From positions 6,224,080 through 6,288,079 of the forward strand of contig OZ036017.1 of the NCBI GenBank assembly GCA_964035015.1: DNA of 64,000 bases. Direction: 5' to 3'. The first letter of the stretch is position 1, and every line of letters starts with the position of its first letter. Positions 32,164 to 44,450 of this stretch are shown piece by piece. A program made the position numbers and the translations under genes. The DNA is from Corallium rubrum (taxonomy: Eukaryota > Cnidaria > Anthozoa > Scleralcyonacea > Coralliidae). The notes below the pieces were generated by a model, which worked only from the letters and a program-made list of their open reading frames with translations, ran no database searches and was not told where the DNA came from.

Positions 32164-34234
32164 CTATAAACAGTAGAAAAAAGTGACTAATGACGTTAAG
32201 ACTTTTATTGATTTTAACAGTGTATGCGTTGTGATTGCAGCTGCGAGTTTGCAGTAGCCCGAGTGAACGCCTGACCAGGCGTCTTGTTCACAATATGGAC
32301 CTGTTCGCATGATACGAGTCATCTCGGTGCATGAGATACCCGGATGTTAGTTTGTCACATGCATGTTTAAGTAAAGGTTAATCGTTTATCACAAGAGTGA
32401 ACATTGTGTAATCTCATGACTCTTCTTCAAGGAAATATTTTTTTATTTAAAGAAGTGTTTTGAACCTGAAGTAGGTAAAGTTTTTTTTGATTTGTTTTTA
32501 CTTTACCAGCTGTCGTAAGTTAAACTCAGAGGTTAAGTTCCGGCCTGTGTAACAGGGCCAGATGCCCCCCCCCCCCCCCTTCAGAATGCCCCCAGGGCAT
32601 CTGGTACTAGGACCAGATGCCCCCCTCAGCAGCAGAGCCCCACTTGTGAGATCCTTTAAAATACTTCTTAAATAAAGTTCGAAATGTATTGAAACTTGTT
32701 TCGAAACTAACAAATGTCTCCCAAACGTACACCATGGAAATGTTAATCGCGGTCGGCAATGATTAATGGTTGTTTTTCTATTTTTGAAACAGTGATTCGG
32801 AGAATATTCCGTGCCGAAATAGTGCCTTTTTCACAGTATTCCAGATCCGAAAACCAAGGTCTAATTCAATGCTTCGAAATATCAGCTCAACGACGTTACA
32901 ATCAATAATACACGAAACTTGAACTCTGCACCCAGTGCCCCCCCCCCCCCCCCCCAGTTCCGCGGCCTCTGCACAACGAAGGTTTGTAGGTTTGTTCATG
33001 AAGACATAATGAACGAGTTGCACAAAGATATGTCACATATGTTGAACTGCTCGGAACTGTTTGCATGTCGAGTACGAAAGCCCAACAGCCTCGTTGGCCG
33101 TTGCAAGCGATTTCAGATCCACCAAACCGTGGTGGTTGTGTCAATGAATAACAGACGCAGTGATCTCCTAGAGCTCTAAAATCCAAATCTGAAAACTGTT
33201 TCAGCAATTCTCCATAATATTATGAAGATACGAGAAAACACAGAAGGTTTGTTCATGAAGACAGAATGAACGAGTTATATACAGCACACATGGCTTCGTG
33301 AAGACGCTTTCGTGGCAAGTTGTATGAATATTTGAAATGATTAATACAATAAAATTGACATAAATAACGAATATAGAAAATCCATCCCACTTTGCCGAGT
33401 TAACAGGAGAAAAGTGTTTTTATGGAGAAATATTTATATTGCTCTGCCGAGATCCCGGCTGCCTGTGCGGAGTTCTCGCCAGGGCGAGTTTATACTCGTC
33501 TGTCTCATAAAACTGCGGTGGGAAAACAGTGTTTGCTCCATCGACCGGGACCTCGCCATGTGCCCAGTAACTTCACAGGAAATTTCCCCTTCCCCCGAAA
33601 ATTTGTCCTCCCGGACTACATTTCCTAAGAAATTTGTCGCCCTTGGGATATATTTCCTATAAAAAATTTGTTCCCCTCTTTGGAAGTTTGTCCCCCCATA
33701 ACAACATGCTTTACTTTACCTTATAACGTACTATACGCTCAGAAACCAAGAAGCTATTTCTGAAACCAAATTTCTAAAACTTTCAGTATTACCCACTATA
33801 CATTATAAATAATACTTGGTTTCTCGGTTTCTGAGCATACGGCATATACAGTATGCATAATTAGGAATACCAAAGTGTTAACAAAGCAAAATCCTTCATC
33901 TTTAATATTATGTTTCCCTCTCAAAGATAACCTGCACTTTGTATTCTAATCCAGTTCTAAATACTGACAGTATTTAGAAAGTAGTAAGTAGAAGATAAAA
34001 TTAAAGCGTGTTCTTGAGGAGGACAAATCTCCGAAGAGTGGGACATTTGAAATTTCTGAAGAGTGGGACATAATTCCTAGAAAATTTGTCCCCCTGGAGG
34101 GACATATTCCTTAGGAAATTTCGCCTGGGGGAACCAATTTTTTTTGGGGGGGGAGGGGCGGGGGGACACAAATTTCCTGTGACACCTGCAACTCGTCTCC
34201 ATATAAACTGACCCTTATTAGAGATAGGATTTAC
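32164..34234 (-). other. Intron 1 of the fucosyltransferase-like gene
   Basis: 2.07 kb with a canonical GTAAAT donor and TATAG acceptor. It contains a CCAGATGCCCCC hairpin (32557-32632), C-runs at 32565 and 32938, a stretch at 32340-32420 related to 34880-34980, and an inverted-repeat block at about 33565-34190. Confidence 0.7.
33565..34190. mobile_element. Degenerate inverted-repeat element in intron
   Basis: CACAGGAAATTT at about 33571 has its complement at about 34170, and between them AAATTTGTCCCC or GGGGACAAATTT units recur many times in both orientations. It looks like an old foldback element rich in C/G runs. Ends are uncertain. Confidence 0.45.
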
Positions 34235-34334
34235 CTGAATGTAGATGCCGCATGACGCCGAGCACTAGACAAAGGATGATGCTTGAAAAAAGTGCCAATA
34301 CGGTGAACATCTTGTCTCTTCCAGACCATGCCAT
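34235..34334 (-). CDS. Fucosyltransferase-fold type II membrane glycosyltransferase, exon 1
   Basis: The exon codes for 33 residues plus one base: MAWSGRDK and then a 19-20 residue hydrophobic run (FTVLALFSSIILCLVLGVM), a signal anchor with a short cytosolic tail, as in type II Golgi enzymes. The ATG (34332-34334) has G at +4, and an in-frame TAA lies two codons upstream, so this is the start. The donor TCAG/GTAAAT joins exon 2 in phase 1, giving a split Asp codon. Confidence 0.8.
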
Positions 34335-34836
34335 TGGTTATATCAGTTATTCTTTTGGACTTGTTTATATGGCTAAAATTCACGAAAAAATGAGAGAAGA
34401 GAACGTTTGTAAGCCAATATAGTAAAGTAAGACGCAAGTGCCTTATTAGCATATTCCTTCAGAGACAATGTTTTTACAAAAGATATAAAAAATATATTAA
34501 GGAACCGAGTAAATAGTGACGGAGTATTCCTTAGTTTTGTCACTATGAGGAGGTTAGTCAGCTACTAATAACAAGAAGATACTAACTTAATTTTTTGGGG
34601 GGAAAATAAGAATTTGTTACGGGTTTTTTTTTACATATGATATTTACATATCAAAAAAACTGGAATATCTTAGAACAAGCAAGGAAACCAAAGACTGTAA
34701 AAGTTGTTACTGTGTCATTTTAAGCGTTCTTTTAAATAAGACAAGGTTTATTTTCGTGTCATATCGACTTTAACCCTTTTGCCGCCAGCTGGCGCCGGTT
34801 GTGTAAAAATGTAGTTAACTCTAACTATGTATAGGT

Positions 34837-34940
34837 TAATTGATGGCCACGAGCGAGTGTGATATAACATCGTGAGTAAAGCTTTAAGCTTCACGAGCGA
34901 TGGTAAATCCCATATCACACGAGTGAACATCAATTAACCA
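34837..34940. repeat. Palindrome, about 104 bp
   Basis: GGTTAATTGATG and CGAGCGAGTGTGATAT recur in complement (ATATCACACGAGTGAACATC). The right half is repeated at about 32365-32420 in degenerate form. Confidence 0.55.
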
Positions 34941-35009
34941 TTTTATCTCATGACTCTCTCGCAGTGAAATCATTTTCTTTTTTTTTTAACTTACCGAGAA
35001 AGAATCATG

Positions 35010-35451
35010 AAGGTGCTGTTACACGATGAGATTTTTCTTGCAACAAATCACTGAATGTTGTAAGTTGCATAAAAAAATCGCACCGTGTAACACCCCTTAG
35101 CAACTTGTGATTTTGTCATTTTTACCGTGTTGCAAGTTGCAAGAAAAGTTGGATGGGTTCTACTTTTTGCTGCAACTTACAACAAAAATCGCAAGTTGCT
35201 GAACGTGTAACACCCTTCTTCAACTTGCGATTTTTTTCCCATATGTAAATGTTTGAAAATAACGTGGCAATTGATCCATCTGAATTAAAGCTTGTTATCA
35301 AACAGACTCTTTGTCTTTTGGGTTCGACTAACACCCAGCTGTCAATCTTGCGCCGAATTCGAAAGAAAGTTCGGGCTTCTCTAAACCAGATCAAAGCTAG
35401 ATCTGGCTATTCAAGCCTTACCAAACGCCAAGAAGTGTGTAACAGCACCTT
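35010..35451. mobile_element. MITE with AAGGTGCTGTTACAC ends, 442 bp
   Basis: The ends AAGGTGCTGTTACAC and GTGTAACAGCACCTT are perfect 15-base inverted repeats. The interior repeats a GCAACTTGCGATTTTT-like unit several times with GTGTAACACCC. No coding role. Confidence 0.65.
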
Positions 35452-35638
35452 GAGTTAGAATGGAAGATACTCATTAGTATGTGATAAGCAGTCAAAACAA
35501 TGGTATAACTAGTTAGATCCTAGTGGGATATCTAGTTATCCCACTATGCGTACTCATCTGCATGCTAATCTGTTTAATAAAGGATTTAACAGGTCTATTC
35601 GAACAACGAAATGTGGGTGTGTCATGAGATAAAGTTAA

Positions 35639-36131
35639 AGGGTGTTGGGAATAAAAATTAAGTTTATCTCATTTGAAAGAACTCGTCAAATGGTATAAGA
35701 AGAACTTTTACAATTTTTCCGTATCTCGTTTGGTTTGGGAAATATTTTGACGAAAGAAAGCGCGCTTCCGCCATCTTGGAATTATTTTCGATATGCAAAA
35801 TTATGCATGTGACGACATAACTAGGGTAAAGTGAAATTTTTATCTTGCCAACCTTATGACATTATGAGCTAGAAACTCGATTTTTTGTTGCGCTATTTCC
35901 ATTTTAAATTGACCCACAACATTTAAAAAGCCTTCCGTGGAAATTTGGTCACCCACGGAGTAGTTTCATCAGGTTTACGCTGGTTGTGACGTCACCAATT
36001 TCTTTAGTTAATTACGCTGTCTTTCGTCGAAATATTCCAAAACAAATACGGAAAAATTGTAAAAGGTCTCTTATACCATTTGACGAGTTCTTTCAAATGA
36101 GATAAACTTAGTTTTTTATTGCCAATACCCT
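35639..36131. mobile_element. Foldback MITE with TTAA target duplication, 493 bp
   Basis: Arms of about 125 bases start AGGGTGTTGGGAATAAAAA and share TTTATCTCATTTGAAAGAAC and TCGTCAAATGGTATAAGA. TTAA flanks both ends (35635-35638 and 36132-36135). Kolobok- or piggyBac-type target. The loop is non-coding. Confidence 0.8.
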
Positions 36132-36135
36132 TTAA

Positions 36136-36246
36136 CATTAACCACCTAGTTAACCTTCTTAAGTATGGTTAGTTAACTAGGTGGTTAAATTGCGTTGTAT
36201 AAAACGTAGTTAGTCGGGAAGTTAACTAGCCGCAAACTCTCTGGGA
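36136..36246 (+). repeat. Harbinger TIR-like sequence, possible left end
   Basis: GCGTTGTATAAAAC followed by GTAGTTAG, and GTTAACTAGGTGGTTAA palindromes, resemble in inverted orientation the repeats at 40130-40297 (GGTTGTATAAAAC, CTAGTTAA). This may be the left end of the Harbinger element whose transposase lies at 39575-40108. Confidence 0.45.
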
Positions 36247-36773
36247 GGCGCGGGCGTGGAGTACGGCGGAGTTGAAAGAGAGCCTGCTACTGAAGCAGTA
36301 ACTTTCCAGATTTATGCGTACAGAATGTACGCAAAATTCCCATTGGCTAATGCTTTTTAATTAGTAACTTAGGCCTGGTGTTTCTGCAAAATATCGCATC
36401 AGACGCTCTCAACTTGGTATTTTTATGGCTTTTATATAGTTATTTAATCCAGTAAAACTTGTTAAAATGTCCAAAATCTGCGAACCGCTGTTCGAAATAT
36501 AAAATATGACAAATAAACAGGAAATTGACTTCTTACAAGTGTTAATAGAGAATTTTAGAATTCTTTAATTGATTTTACAAATGAAATATATATCAATCAG
36601 AAGCTATTGAAAAATGTTATTTGGGGTAGAAATTTCTAGTTTTTAGCTAAACGGGAAATATTTGTTTTTAGCTAAACGGAAAATATCTCTAGTTTTTTGC
36701 TAAATGGGAAAACGTCGGTCATTTGATTTATTAGCAGGCTCTCTTTCAACTCCGCCCACTCCGCGCCCGCGCC
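36247..36773. mobile_element. MITE with GC-rich 40-bp ends, 527 bp
   Basis: The left end GGCGCGGGCGTGGAGT..GGCGGAGTT and the right end are inverted copies over about 40 bases, continuing GAAAGAGAGCCTGCTA. The interior is AT-rich and carries a TAGCTAAACGGGAAA unit repeated three times. Its base composition at the ends stands out. No target duplication recognised. Confidence 0.7.
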
Positions 36774-36948
36774 GAACTGCCCGATGATAGTTAAAACGTA
36801 GTTAACATAAACTAGAAACACATTAATAATACAACAACCCCCTCGCTTCATGTACTTTACCTTTTCAGTTTTTATGCATATGTAGACCAGTATTTATATA
36901 AACTAATTAAATATTCTAATTATTTATGTAGCGAGCGGAGCTTTAGCA

Positions 36949-36964
36949 CACGCACACACACACA

Positions 36965-37004
<40 letters not shown>

Positions 37005-37005
37005 A

Positions 37006-37064
<59 letters not shown>
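36949..37064 (+). repeat. (CA)n microsatellite with CAAA interruptions
   Basis: About 55 CA units with four interruptions; it explains the Cys-Val frames. Confidence 0.97.
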
Positions 37065-37065
<1 letters not shown>

Positions 37066-39512
37066 CAGAGTTGGAGTGGAGAACCACTTAATAAAACAAA
37101 GTACAATCTTTTATAACATAACATTGCGTGTGAACCTCACCCAAAGTAGGAACTATGTCATTTACATATTTCGTGATAACCACACCTTAAGACAACTACA
37201 GGAAGAACCCTAAGGTTCCTACTACCTAATCCGATTAGTACCACGACGTAAGTTTAATATGTAATAACAATCTCAACCGCAACATTTATCCACCAGATAA
37301 TTTTCTTCCAAACACCACTTCATAAAAATTGAGATAAATATTTGATTGTTGTTGCTATGGCTACAATGCTGAAATTTACAAACCTGAAAAGTGTGGAAGT
37401 TTACAAAGTCACATATACACTGTCAACTATTTGGCAGCAGTAGATGTGTATACTGTACAATAAATACAATCATGTTATTATGCAAAAATAATAAATTATG
37501 CAGTAGATGATTCATATACACTACAGGTAATATTTTATTTAGTAAAACAATGGAAATATCAATTTTTTAATTACATGTACTAAGTTCACCTATTCCTGCC
37601 AAGCTGGCCTCATATTATTAATCTACTCTGGCTATCATACTGTATGACACAATATTTCAGGCAGGAATGGATTGAACACTTGAATGAGTATTTAATATAT
37701 GCACATTTTTTATATTATCCATTTCTGTGTGGACTGCAAACTCTTGTATAATTGCATATTACTAAAACAAATTAGATTTACTGTCAACCAAATAAAAATT
37801 TCTCACTTTGTTAGCATTCATCAAATATAAAGGTGATAGAATTAAGTCCCTACACAAAGGACATGCTTTTAATAAGTAAAATGCAGTGACAGAATGCAGT
37901 GAAATGGCAACTAAATTCAAGAGATAGTGAAATACTCACGAAAGTTTTATTTTATTTTGGCTATTAAAATAATTCACGCACTCAATGGTCTAGAATGAAC
38001 GAGTGCTTACCTTCTATATTTCAACTTTTCTCCTTTCGCTTTTTGTATTTAAAAACAAACTCTGAACTAAAATATTTTCTCTAAAGCTAAGACAAATTTT
38101 CAAGGTATAATGTTTCGTGGTATTAACTTTCATTTCGTTTTCACCCTTGGCTGCTACACAGGCTTTACACAGCTTACTTTTCCTGGTAATTTCCTGGTTA
38201 AATTTGCAGTAGTTTGTCTGAATTTGGTAATGACGCAAGCACAATGAAAGTGACCGGAGTTGATGCATACAAACATAGAAACATTTTGCTCGATTACTTT
38301 CGCATAGTTTTCCAACTCGCGTGTACATCATTTTTTTGTTCTTACCACGTTGTGACGTCAACTGTGCATCTATAACTGAACACAGACATCGGCAAAATAG
38401 AATCTATTTGTTAAATATTAAAAAAAAAATTAATACAGTACGTACTATTCAATCTGAACTACAATAATGCGTAGATCTCCACTAAAATTTATCATGGACC
38501 GCTTGTTTAATAAACATTAGGTCACTAGGTACACACAAGTATAAACACAGTTTACGAGTTAAACAGATATAAATCAATGGGAATTCCTTTCAAGTTTAGG
38601 TATTCCAAGTAGGAACACTTGAAATAGTGTACCTGTATTAAACATATGATTAGCTTATCATTTATACACAAATATTTGTCTTCTGTAGACAACAATTCAC
38701 ACAGAGTCAATACAGTGTCTGAAGCAGAGGTACCGGTACCGGTACCAGTGGCTATTTGGGAGAAAAAATGTTGTTCACTCGGGCTACTGATTTCTGCAAA
38801 TATTGGCGCAGCCTTCGCACATCTGGAAAACCTGTGGAACAGCGGGTGTATAATTAAGTGTTTGTTAAAAAGTACAAAACTCTCAGAAGCAATCATTAAG
38901 CAATTTAATGTTATGTATTTGGGAATGGGGCGCTCGACAAAATTCTCTATATATGGTCTTATATGAAGTACTTGGTTGCATGAAGCGTTTAGCCGAATAA
39001 TTAAACAATCTTTTAATTTCAGTAGACTAAACAAAACGAGTGACATGACCCAGGCCACTTGGCTACAACATTTGTTATTTAAAACAGATATTTAAATTTG
39101 TTTATAACTGAATAAAACCAAATATTTTAAAAGTAGAAAACTAAAGTAAATAAATAACCAAATAATAACCCAAATGAGGTTGTATGTATTAGTTGCATGG
39201 CCATTTCCCTCCACTCAACACTATCATGTGAACAACTCTATTATGAATTTTGAAATCAATGTGTAAATAGCATTTCTGTTTTATGGACATTTTTTTTCAT
39301 TCAAATTTATTTTGCATTTGCAGCCCCCCTGCGATATTTTTACCAAGCCTTTTCTGGGCCCCAGCAGTAAGTTATGTGATATATCTTCATAGACTAATTT
39401 CTTGTGGGTTCCTTCTGGGCATGGGCTCTGGGGTAATTACCCCGCCTACCTCCCCCCCCCGTCCCTCCCTCGACCGTACTGGATACATATTGCATAAATA
39501 AATAATTAAAAT
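37065..39512. other. 2.4 kb without a recognised gene
   Basis: Minus frames at 38014-38361 (115 codons, several Cys) and 38552-39058 (168 codons) have no family I recognise. They could be decayed parts of the Harbinger element, whose second protein would lie here, or chance. A GGTACCGGTACCGGTACC repeat lies at 38730-38748. Confidence 0.4.
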
Positions 39513-39535
39513 CAAATCAAATCAAATCAAAATAA
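39513..39535 (+). repeat. (AATCA)n short tandem repeat
   Basis: About four AAATC/AATCA units. Confidence 0.85.
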
Positions 39536-39574
39536 TTAAATCAAGTCACCCATAGACATTGAACAAACAATTTT

Positions 39575-40108
39575 CAACTAACCTTTTTCATCACAAACTA
39601 CTTGTAATTTATGCTGTGGTTCCCTTTCTGGTTAACGTAGTTTGGTTCGTTGTGGCTGGGGGACTGAATTCGGACATGTGTGCAATCGATACATTCAATG
39701 ATGCAAGGAAAACCCGCAAATTCGTACATGCCAGAGCGTACTCGCTGTTTCTCTACGTTTGTTGTTGGGAATACAATAAATGTTTCGTGTTTTACTGCCA
39801 GTGCAAGGTACACTCTTCTCACAATTCTGGAAACTGTTCCTTTACCGCATCCAAAAGTATTTCCTATAACCTGGAGAAAACTTCCGGAGGCAAAAAAACC
39901 CCGAAGAGTAATCAAGACCTGCTCCTCAGTGGAAATGACATTTCTTTTTGTTATTTGTTTCACCTCATTTTCAATCAATGCCGCAATAAATTGGATTGAA
40001 TATCTGCCAACCGATATCGCATTCGTAGCTCTTCGTCGGATATGCCTTCGAAATGGATATAGCGATTGAAAACTCGTCGTAAATAACATCTCTACACAAA
40101 ACCGCCAT
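39575..40108 (-). pseudogene. PIF/Harbinger transposase (HARBI1-like), broken
   Basis: The long minus frame contains VLITLRGFFASGSFLQVIG, GCGKGTVSRIVRRV (helix-turn-helix) and CIIECIDCTHVRIQSPS followed by NEPNYVNQKGNHSIN, the start of the HARBI1 DDE domain with its first Asp. The N-terminal part (YIHFEGISDEELRMRY) is in another frame, so a frameshift lies near 40010. After HSIN a second shift leads to LQVVCDE, and the rest of the catalytic domain is missing. A GGTTAG donor-like site follows. Non-functional copy of a transposase, not the host HARBI1 gene. Confidence 0.85.
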
Positions 40109-40299
40109 GTTTACCTAGATTTTGGGAATTTAACTATACTCTGGGAGCATCCTTAACTTTAACTACGTTTTAACTGTAGTTAATGCTAACTACAGTTTTA
40201 TACAACCGACTTAACTACTTGGTTAATTTTAACTAGGATTTAACTACTCGACGGGTAGTTAAATCCTAGTTAAGAGTTTTATACAACCGCCGGCCCCAG
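40109..40299 (-). repeat. Harbinger 5' end / terminal repeat region
   Basis: Reading leftward from 40297 the minus strand begins GGGGCCGGCGGTTGTATAAA and then holds alternating TTAACTAGG and CCTAGTTAA palindromes plus a second GGTTGTATAAAACTG. These lie directly upstream of the transposase start, as expected of the element's 5' end. Confidence 0.6.
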
Positions 40300-40307
40300 A
40301 TCTTCTC

Positions 40308-40375
40308 TCTCGACGAGTGAATTCGTCTGGCGTTAGCCAGAGTAAAATACTAAAGGGCCACCACAGCCCTGAAAG
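40308..40375 (+). repeat. Dispersed hairpin repeat family F, copy 2
   Basis: GACGAGTGAATTCGTCTGGC GTTAGCCAGAG then TAAAATACTAAAG, with a perfect CTGGC/GCCAG hairpin. Confidence 0.7.
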
Positions 40376-40533
40376 GGTTAAGATAAGTAATATTTCTTAG
40401 CTCAAACTTCTAGTCAGTGAAGCGACACATTCCATTGCATACATTTTTGACCACTTTCCTGTTTAACACTTATCATAAGTCCATGCATATACGATTCTAT
40501 TTACATACCTATAGCTATGCGGACACCTTGTAA

Positions 40534-40935
40534 GGCCCTGTTTACATGAAGCGGCCGATTAAGTGTTCAAGTCAAATCTCCCATATGTTGTTTCTCCTTG
40601 TTGTGTTTACAATTTTTACATGAAGCGGATTGAAGGTTTTCGATCTGATCGAAACGAATGGCTGAAGTCAATTTACGCGGTGGAGTGGATTGACTTGACT
40701 TGAGATTCAAGCAAGGAACGACTTGGATGTCTCCAATCTGATTCATGTGAACACTTGAGTTGTTGCGTATCGTGCCGAATGGGAGACATTGAGAGAAGCA
40801 TAGAAAATAGTGTTCCAAAACCGAAAATAATGTTCCAAACAGATCGGATTCTTCATGTAAACATGCACATGTGCCCAGATTGACGTTTTTCGATCCGATT
40901 AGACTGCCAATCCGCTTCATGCATTAAACAGGGAC
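40534..40935. mobile_element. 402-bp MITE with TAA target duplication
   Basis: Ends GGCCCTGTTTACATGAAGCG (left) and GTCCCTGTTTA..ATGAAGCGG (right, in complement). TAA at 40531-40533 and 40936-40938. PIF/Harbinger-type duplication. CATGAAGCGGATTG is also repeated inside. Confidence 0.7.
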
Positions 40936-41398
40936 TAAGCTCGTTGACACTAAGTATAAGACCCAATTAGATTATTATAAAAGTAGTACACAGCGTAGGC
41001 AGTATTGAAATACAAATCGACATGTAGTAAGATTTGAGTACTGCCGAAATTACTGAACGTAGTTTCTAACGTTGTGTTCACAATTAGTTGGCTTTGTCAT
41101 CAGCTGCCATTACGTCTGTTTGATTGAGTTTCTATTTGTTTATACTTACATCGAATTAATTCCATACACGAAGGATTTCAACGGCAAGTCGAGCCGTCAA
41201 GAATTTCGCTCACGACGATTGACAACATCCACTTTCAGTCGCTATTAAGCGAAGCTTTCTGCTAAATTCGTTCCTTTAATCATATGCATGCATGCTCGAT
41301 TGATTACCGATGTTTAGTCATTCACTGTTCCTCCCACGTCTTGTGGTGGATAAAAGAGGGTCACACAGTACTTTATACTTTGTAAACCATGCACGCCG

Positions 41399-41750
41399 GT
41401 TATACACACCGATTTATGTCGCCAATTTGTGTCGCAACCGGCATTGCGAGATAAATCGGTGTGTGTAACATACCCAGTCGACGCCGATTTATGCGTTGCA
41501 GAAGCATTGCAAGTTTTTGATAAGGGATCAAAAACTTGCAACGAAAATCTGCAACGCCGACAAGTGTAACATACCTGTCGCCTATTTGTGTTGCAATCAT
41601 GCCAAATTTCTTTTGTTCAAGCTCCGTCCATCCTTGGTTTATTTTTATACTTGATTTTCCCTCAACAAATTGACGTGTGTAGCCAGGTGACCGATTTATC
41701 TCGCAATACCTCGCGACACAAATTGGCGACATGAATCGGTGTGTGTAACC
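41399..41750. mobile_element. Foldback MITE, 352 bp
   Basis: Arms of about 65 bases share GGTTAYACACACCGATT, ATGTCGCCAATTTGTGTCGC and ATTGCGAGATAAATCGGT in complement. A second palindrome near 41505-41545 (GCAAGTTTTTGA/TCAAAAACTTGC) lies inside. Confidence 0.7.
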
Positions 41751-42392
41751 GTAGCTTTAAACACGAACGACAGTGTTCTATCATCCGAGTTAAATGGACA
41801 GTTATAATAAGAATAGCCTTTTTCTTAGCCTTTTTCTTCGCTTGTTTAATTTCTCATCTTGTTCCAACCTGTGCAAGACAGGTTTCAAGACAGATTGCAA
41901 CGTGTAACATCTCGTTCATTAGGAATCAGGGTCGCTTTGCATTGCGAGACACGCAACGGTTTGTGAAATCTGTCTCGCAATGGAAGTAGTCAGGCAGATA
42001 GGTGTACGAAAACGTACGGTAGCGAGGGACAATTCAATTTTGCCGTAAAACCATAGTTGGAAGTCTAAATAACTTGTTTGTGAATGTTGGAAGTGTTGAT
42101 ATTACTTGTGGTCTCCAGCCAACAACGTTTTGCTTGGCCACTCTGGCTCGAGGGGAGCCCTTGGGATATTTGGTATTGTGGTTTTACGGCATTATTTATA
42201 CAGTATTTCGGGAATTGCACAGCTATAAGCACAGCATTTATGTAATTACGGCATTCCATTAATTTTTAATTCGATTTTCGCGTTATGCGGTTATCCCACC
42301 CTTCCTCCCTAACTTCGAACTTCCCAATTTCCTGATTTGAATAGTAAATGCTACAGTATAATACAAAATACTTTTAATAAAATAATTGTTAC
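41751..42392. other. Non-coding stretch
   Basis: An 82-codon frame at 41741-41989 begins in the MITE arm and has no homology I can see. Nothing else recognised. Confidence 0.45.
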
Positions 42393-42515
42393 CTTGGGTA
42401 CATATTGTCTTTTCTTTTAATTTCTTATGTTTTTTTGATCGACTTGAAGATTTCTGTATGTTTTCGTTTAAATTAGCGTATTGAGGAGTACCTCCCATAA
42501 CCAACTCACCAGGCA
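42393..42515 (-). CDS. Candidate internal exon, lysine-rich
   Basis: A 123-base open stretch between a CCTGTAG acceptor and a CAAG/GTAACA donor, phase 1 at both ends. It encodes PGELVMGGTPQYANLNENIQ followed by a basic SRSKKHKKLKEK run. No partner exons were found nearby, and the family is unknown. It could be chance, but coding composition and symmetrical phase favour an exon. Confidence 0.3.
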
Positions 42516-44229
42516 CTACAGGTTATTCGTGCACCATTAGATGAATGAACAGAAGGGTTTATTAATTAGTTTAATCACTGGACTCAGGAGTTATAACCGG
42601 TCGCGATAGGCAACATAACGGGTTTAATTTAATAACACTTATATTACTGCAAATTTTAACAGTGTTTCAGCGATAGGCACAATATTACATGAAAATGCAT
42701 CCAGGACAGTCGCAGTAATCTGCGCGTTTGAGAATATTGCAATCCGGTAAGATTCCCGGGGAGTCAGATATCTTAGCCTCCTTTGCAGACGTCTCCTTTG
42801 CCGACGTTCTCTTAAAATCTTAGGGTCGTACGACTTAAAAAACGTTCACGAAGAAGGCTAGCTTGGGTGATCATATCATGGACGTCGACATATTGACTCG
42901 GGCCACAAGGCCATCGAAGCGATTGCTAGCTTTCCCCGATGCCATTATCATTGCATTTGTATAGCTAGCGCATACTTACTGAAACGGACGGCTGAACAGT
43001 CTAATCTGAATACCTTGTTTTTCAGTTAATATGCGGTTCCCACACAAGCGATTTCCTTGCATTAGCGCGCGACGACGCAACGGCTTTTTTATCCAACTGT
43101 CGGCGTTCTGGAGCACGGTAAAACGGCTAGATAAGGCGACAAACTTTGGCAACAAATTTGTGACCATAATAGAGCACTAGGCTAAAAAGTATGAAAAATA
43201 GGTTTTGTAGTCGTTTCTTAAAAGAAATCCACAAAAGCTCTACGTACTAATTAGATTTTTCGAAACTTTTTTGTGCAACTGTAACAGCTGTCGCGTCGTT
43301 TTTGCAAGCTCCACATGCGATTTTCACCCGCGTTTTATGTGCCATTTGTACGTGCGATTTTTACGGACCCTGCTTCTCGTGCAATTTTAACAGCCCGTAC
43401 TGCACGTGAGAATTTTACGAGTGGTGCTCTATGTGCGATTTTTACGGACCGCGCTTCAGTATTTCAAAATTATTAATTCCATCACTTGCAGTTAGACTTG
43501 CATCCAAAAACCATTTCATTTTAACACCTTGGAGGTCTGGGACTCAGGAACGAGTCAATCCAAAACAACTACGTTTCGGCTTATTGATTCACAAAATATA
43601 TTTTTGACTGAAAAATCGAAATGTAGAGCTCACACCTGTTTTCCATGCAGTACGCACGAGAGTTCCAACTAACGAAGACGGTCGGCTTAGGTGAGTCCCA
43701 GGCGCCCGTGCTTAAAAATGAACGACGGAAGTTTTTGGCGAAAAGCCGAAATTGGCATGTTTAAAGGCTTATATATCAGAAACTATTAAAGTAAATCAAA
43801 AACGGCAAAATAACTTATTTCTCTATTCAAATATACGCTAAAACCACAAGTGATATAAGCACTTTAAGTCTCTTTTTCAGTCATCGCATAAACCAATTAA
43901 AAACAACGCGCAGTGCTTGTTTTATCGGCTGTGAGTTCTTTTTAATGAGATACAAGTACTCGCAGCCATCTGCGAACTAGTTTCTGCAATGAGTGGAAAA
44001 TAGCCTTTACTCTTGATGGCAGTTTTTAACACGTTTTTCACATTGCTTTCATCTCCTTGCACTTATTGCTCTATATTTTAGTCCTGAAAGTCGAATTGGC
44101 AGTCAGTCATGTCACGTATAATAGATATTGATGATTTTGTAAATTAGCGCCACGGATGTTTAAAAAGATGGAAACCTGGGGGCGCCAAATTCACTGTTGG
44201 CCTCTCCTGACGAACAAAGGCCAGCACGC
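42516..44229. other. 1.7 kb without a recognised gene
   Basis: A local cluster of GTGCGATTTTTACGG-like units (43350-43450) forms a degenerate tandem repeat. No coding signal seen. Confidence 0.5.
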
Positions 44230-44450
44230 CTAGCAAATAAAGGCTTGCTAAAAATAATTCTTTGGAAACCTTCTAAATGGCTAAAAATAACATATTTTTA
44301 CAACCAGAGTTTAATGTGAAATCTATAAGTTTTGCTTTGATATGTTCAACTTTTATTTTAGTCACCCTAATAATAAATTCTGTAATTATCCTGAGGATTA
44401 TCATTCGGTTTTCAGTATATCAGGTGTGTTTATTTTAATCGGGGGTGGGT

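Noticed and set aside
36924..37124. 66-codon Cys-Val frame
   Set aside because: Translation of the (CA)n microsatellite.
39598..40089. Host HARBI1 gene
   Set aside because: Two frameshifts, missing C-terminal catalytic residues and adjacent terminal-repeat sequence show a transposon copy.
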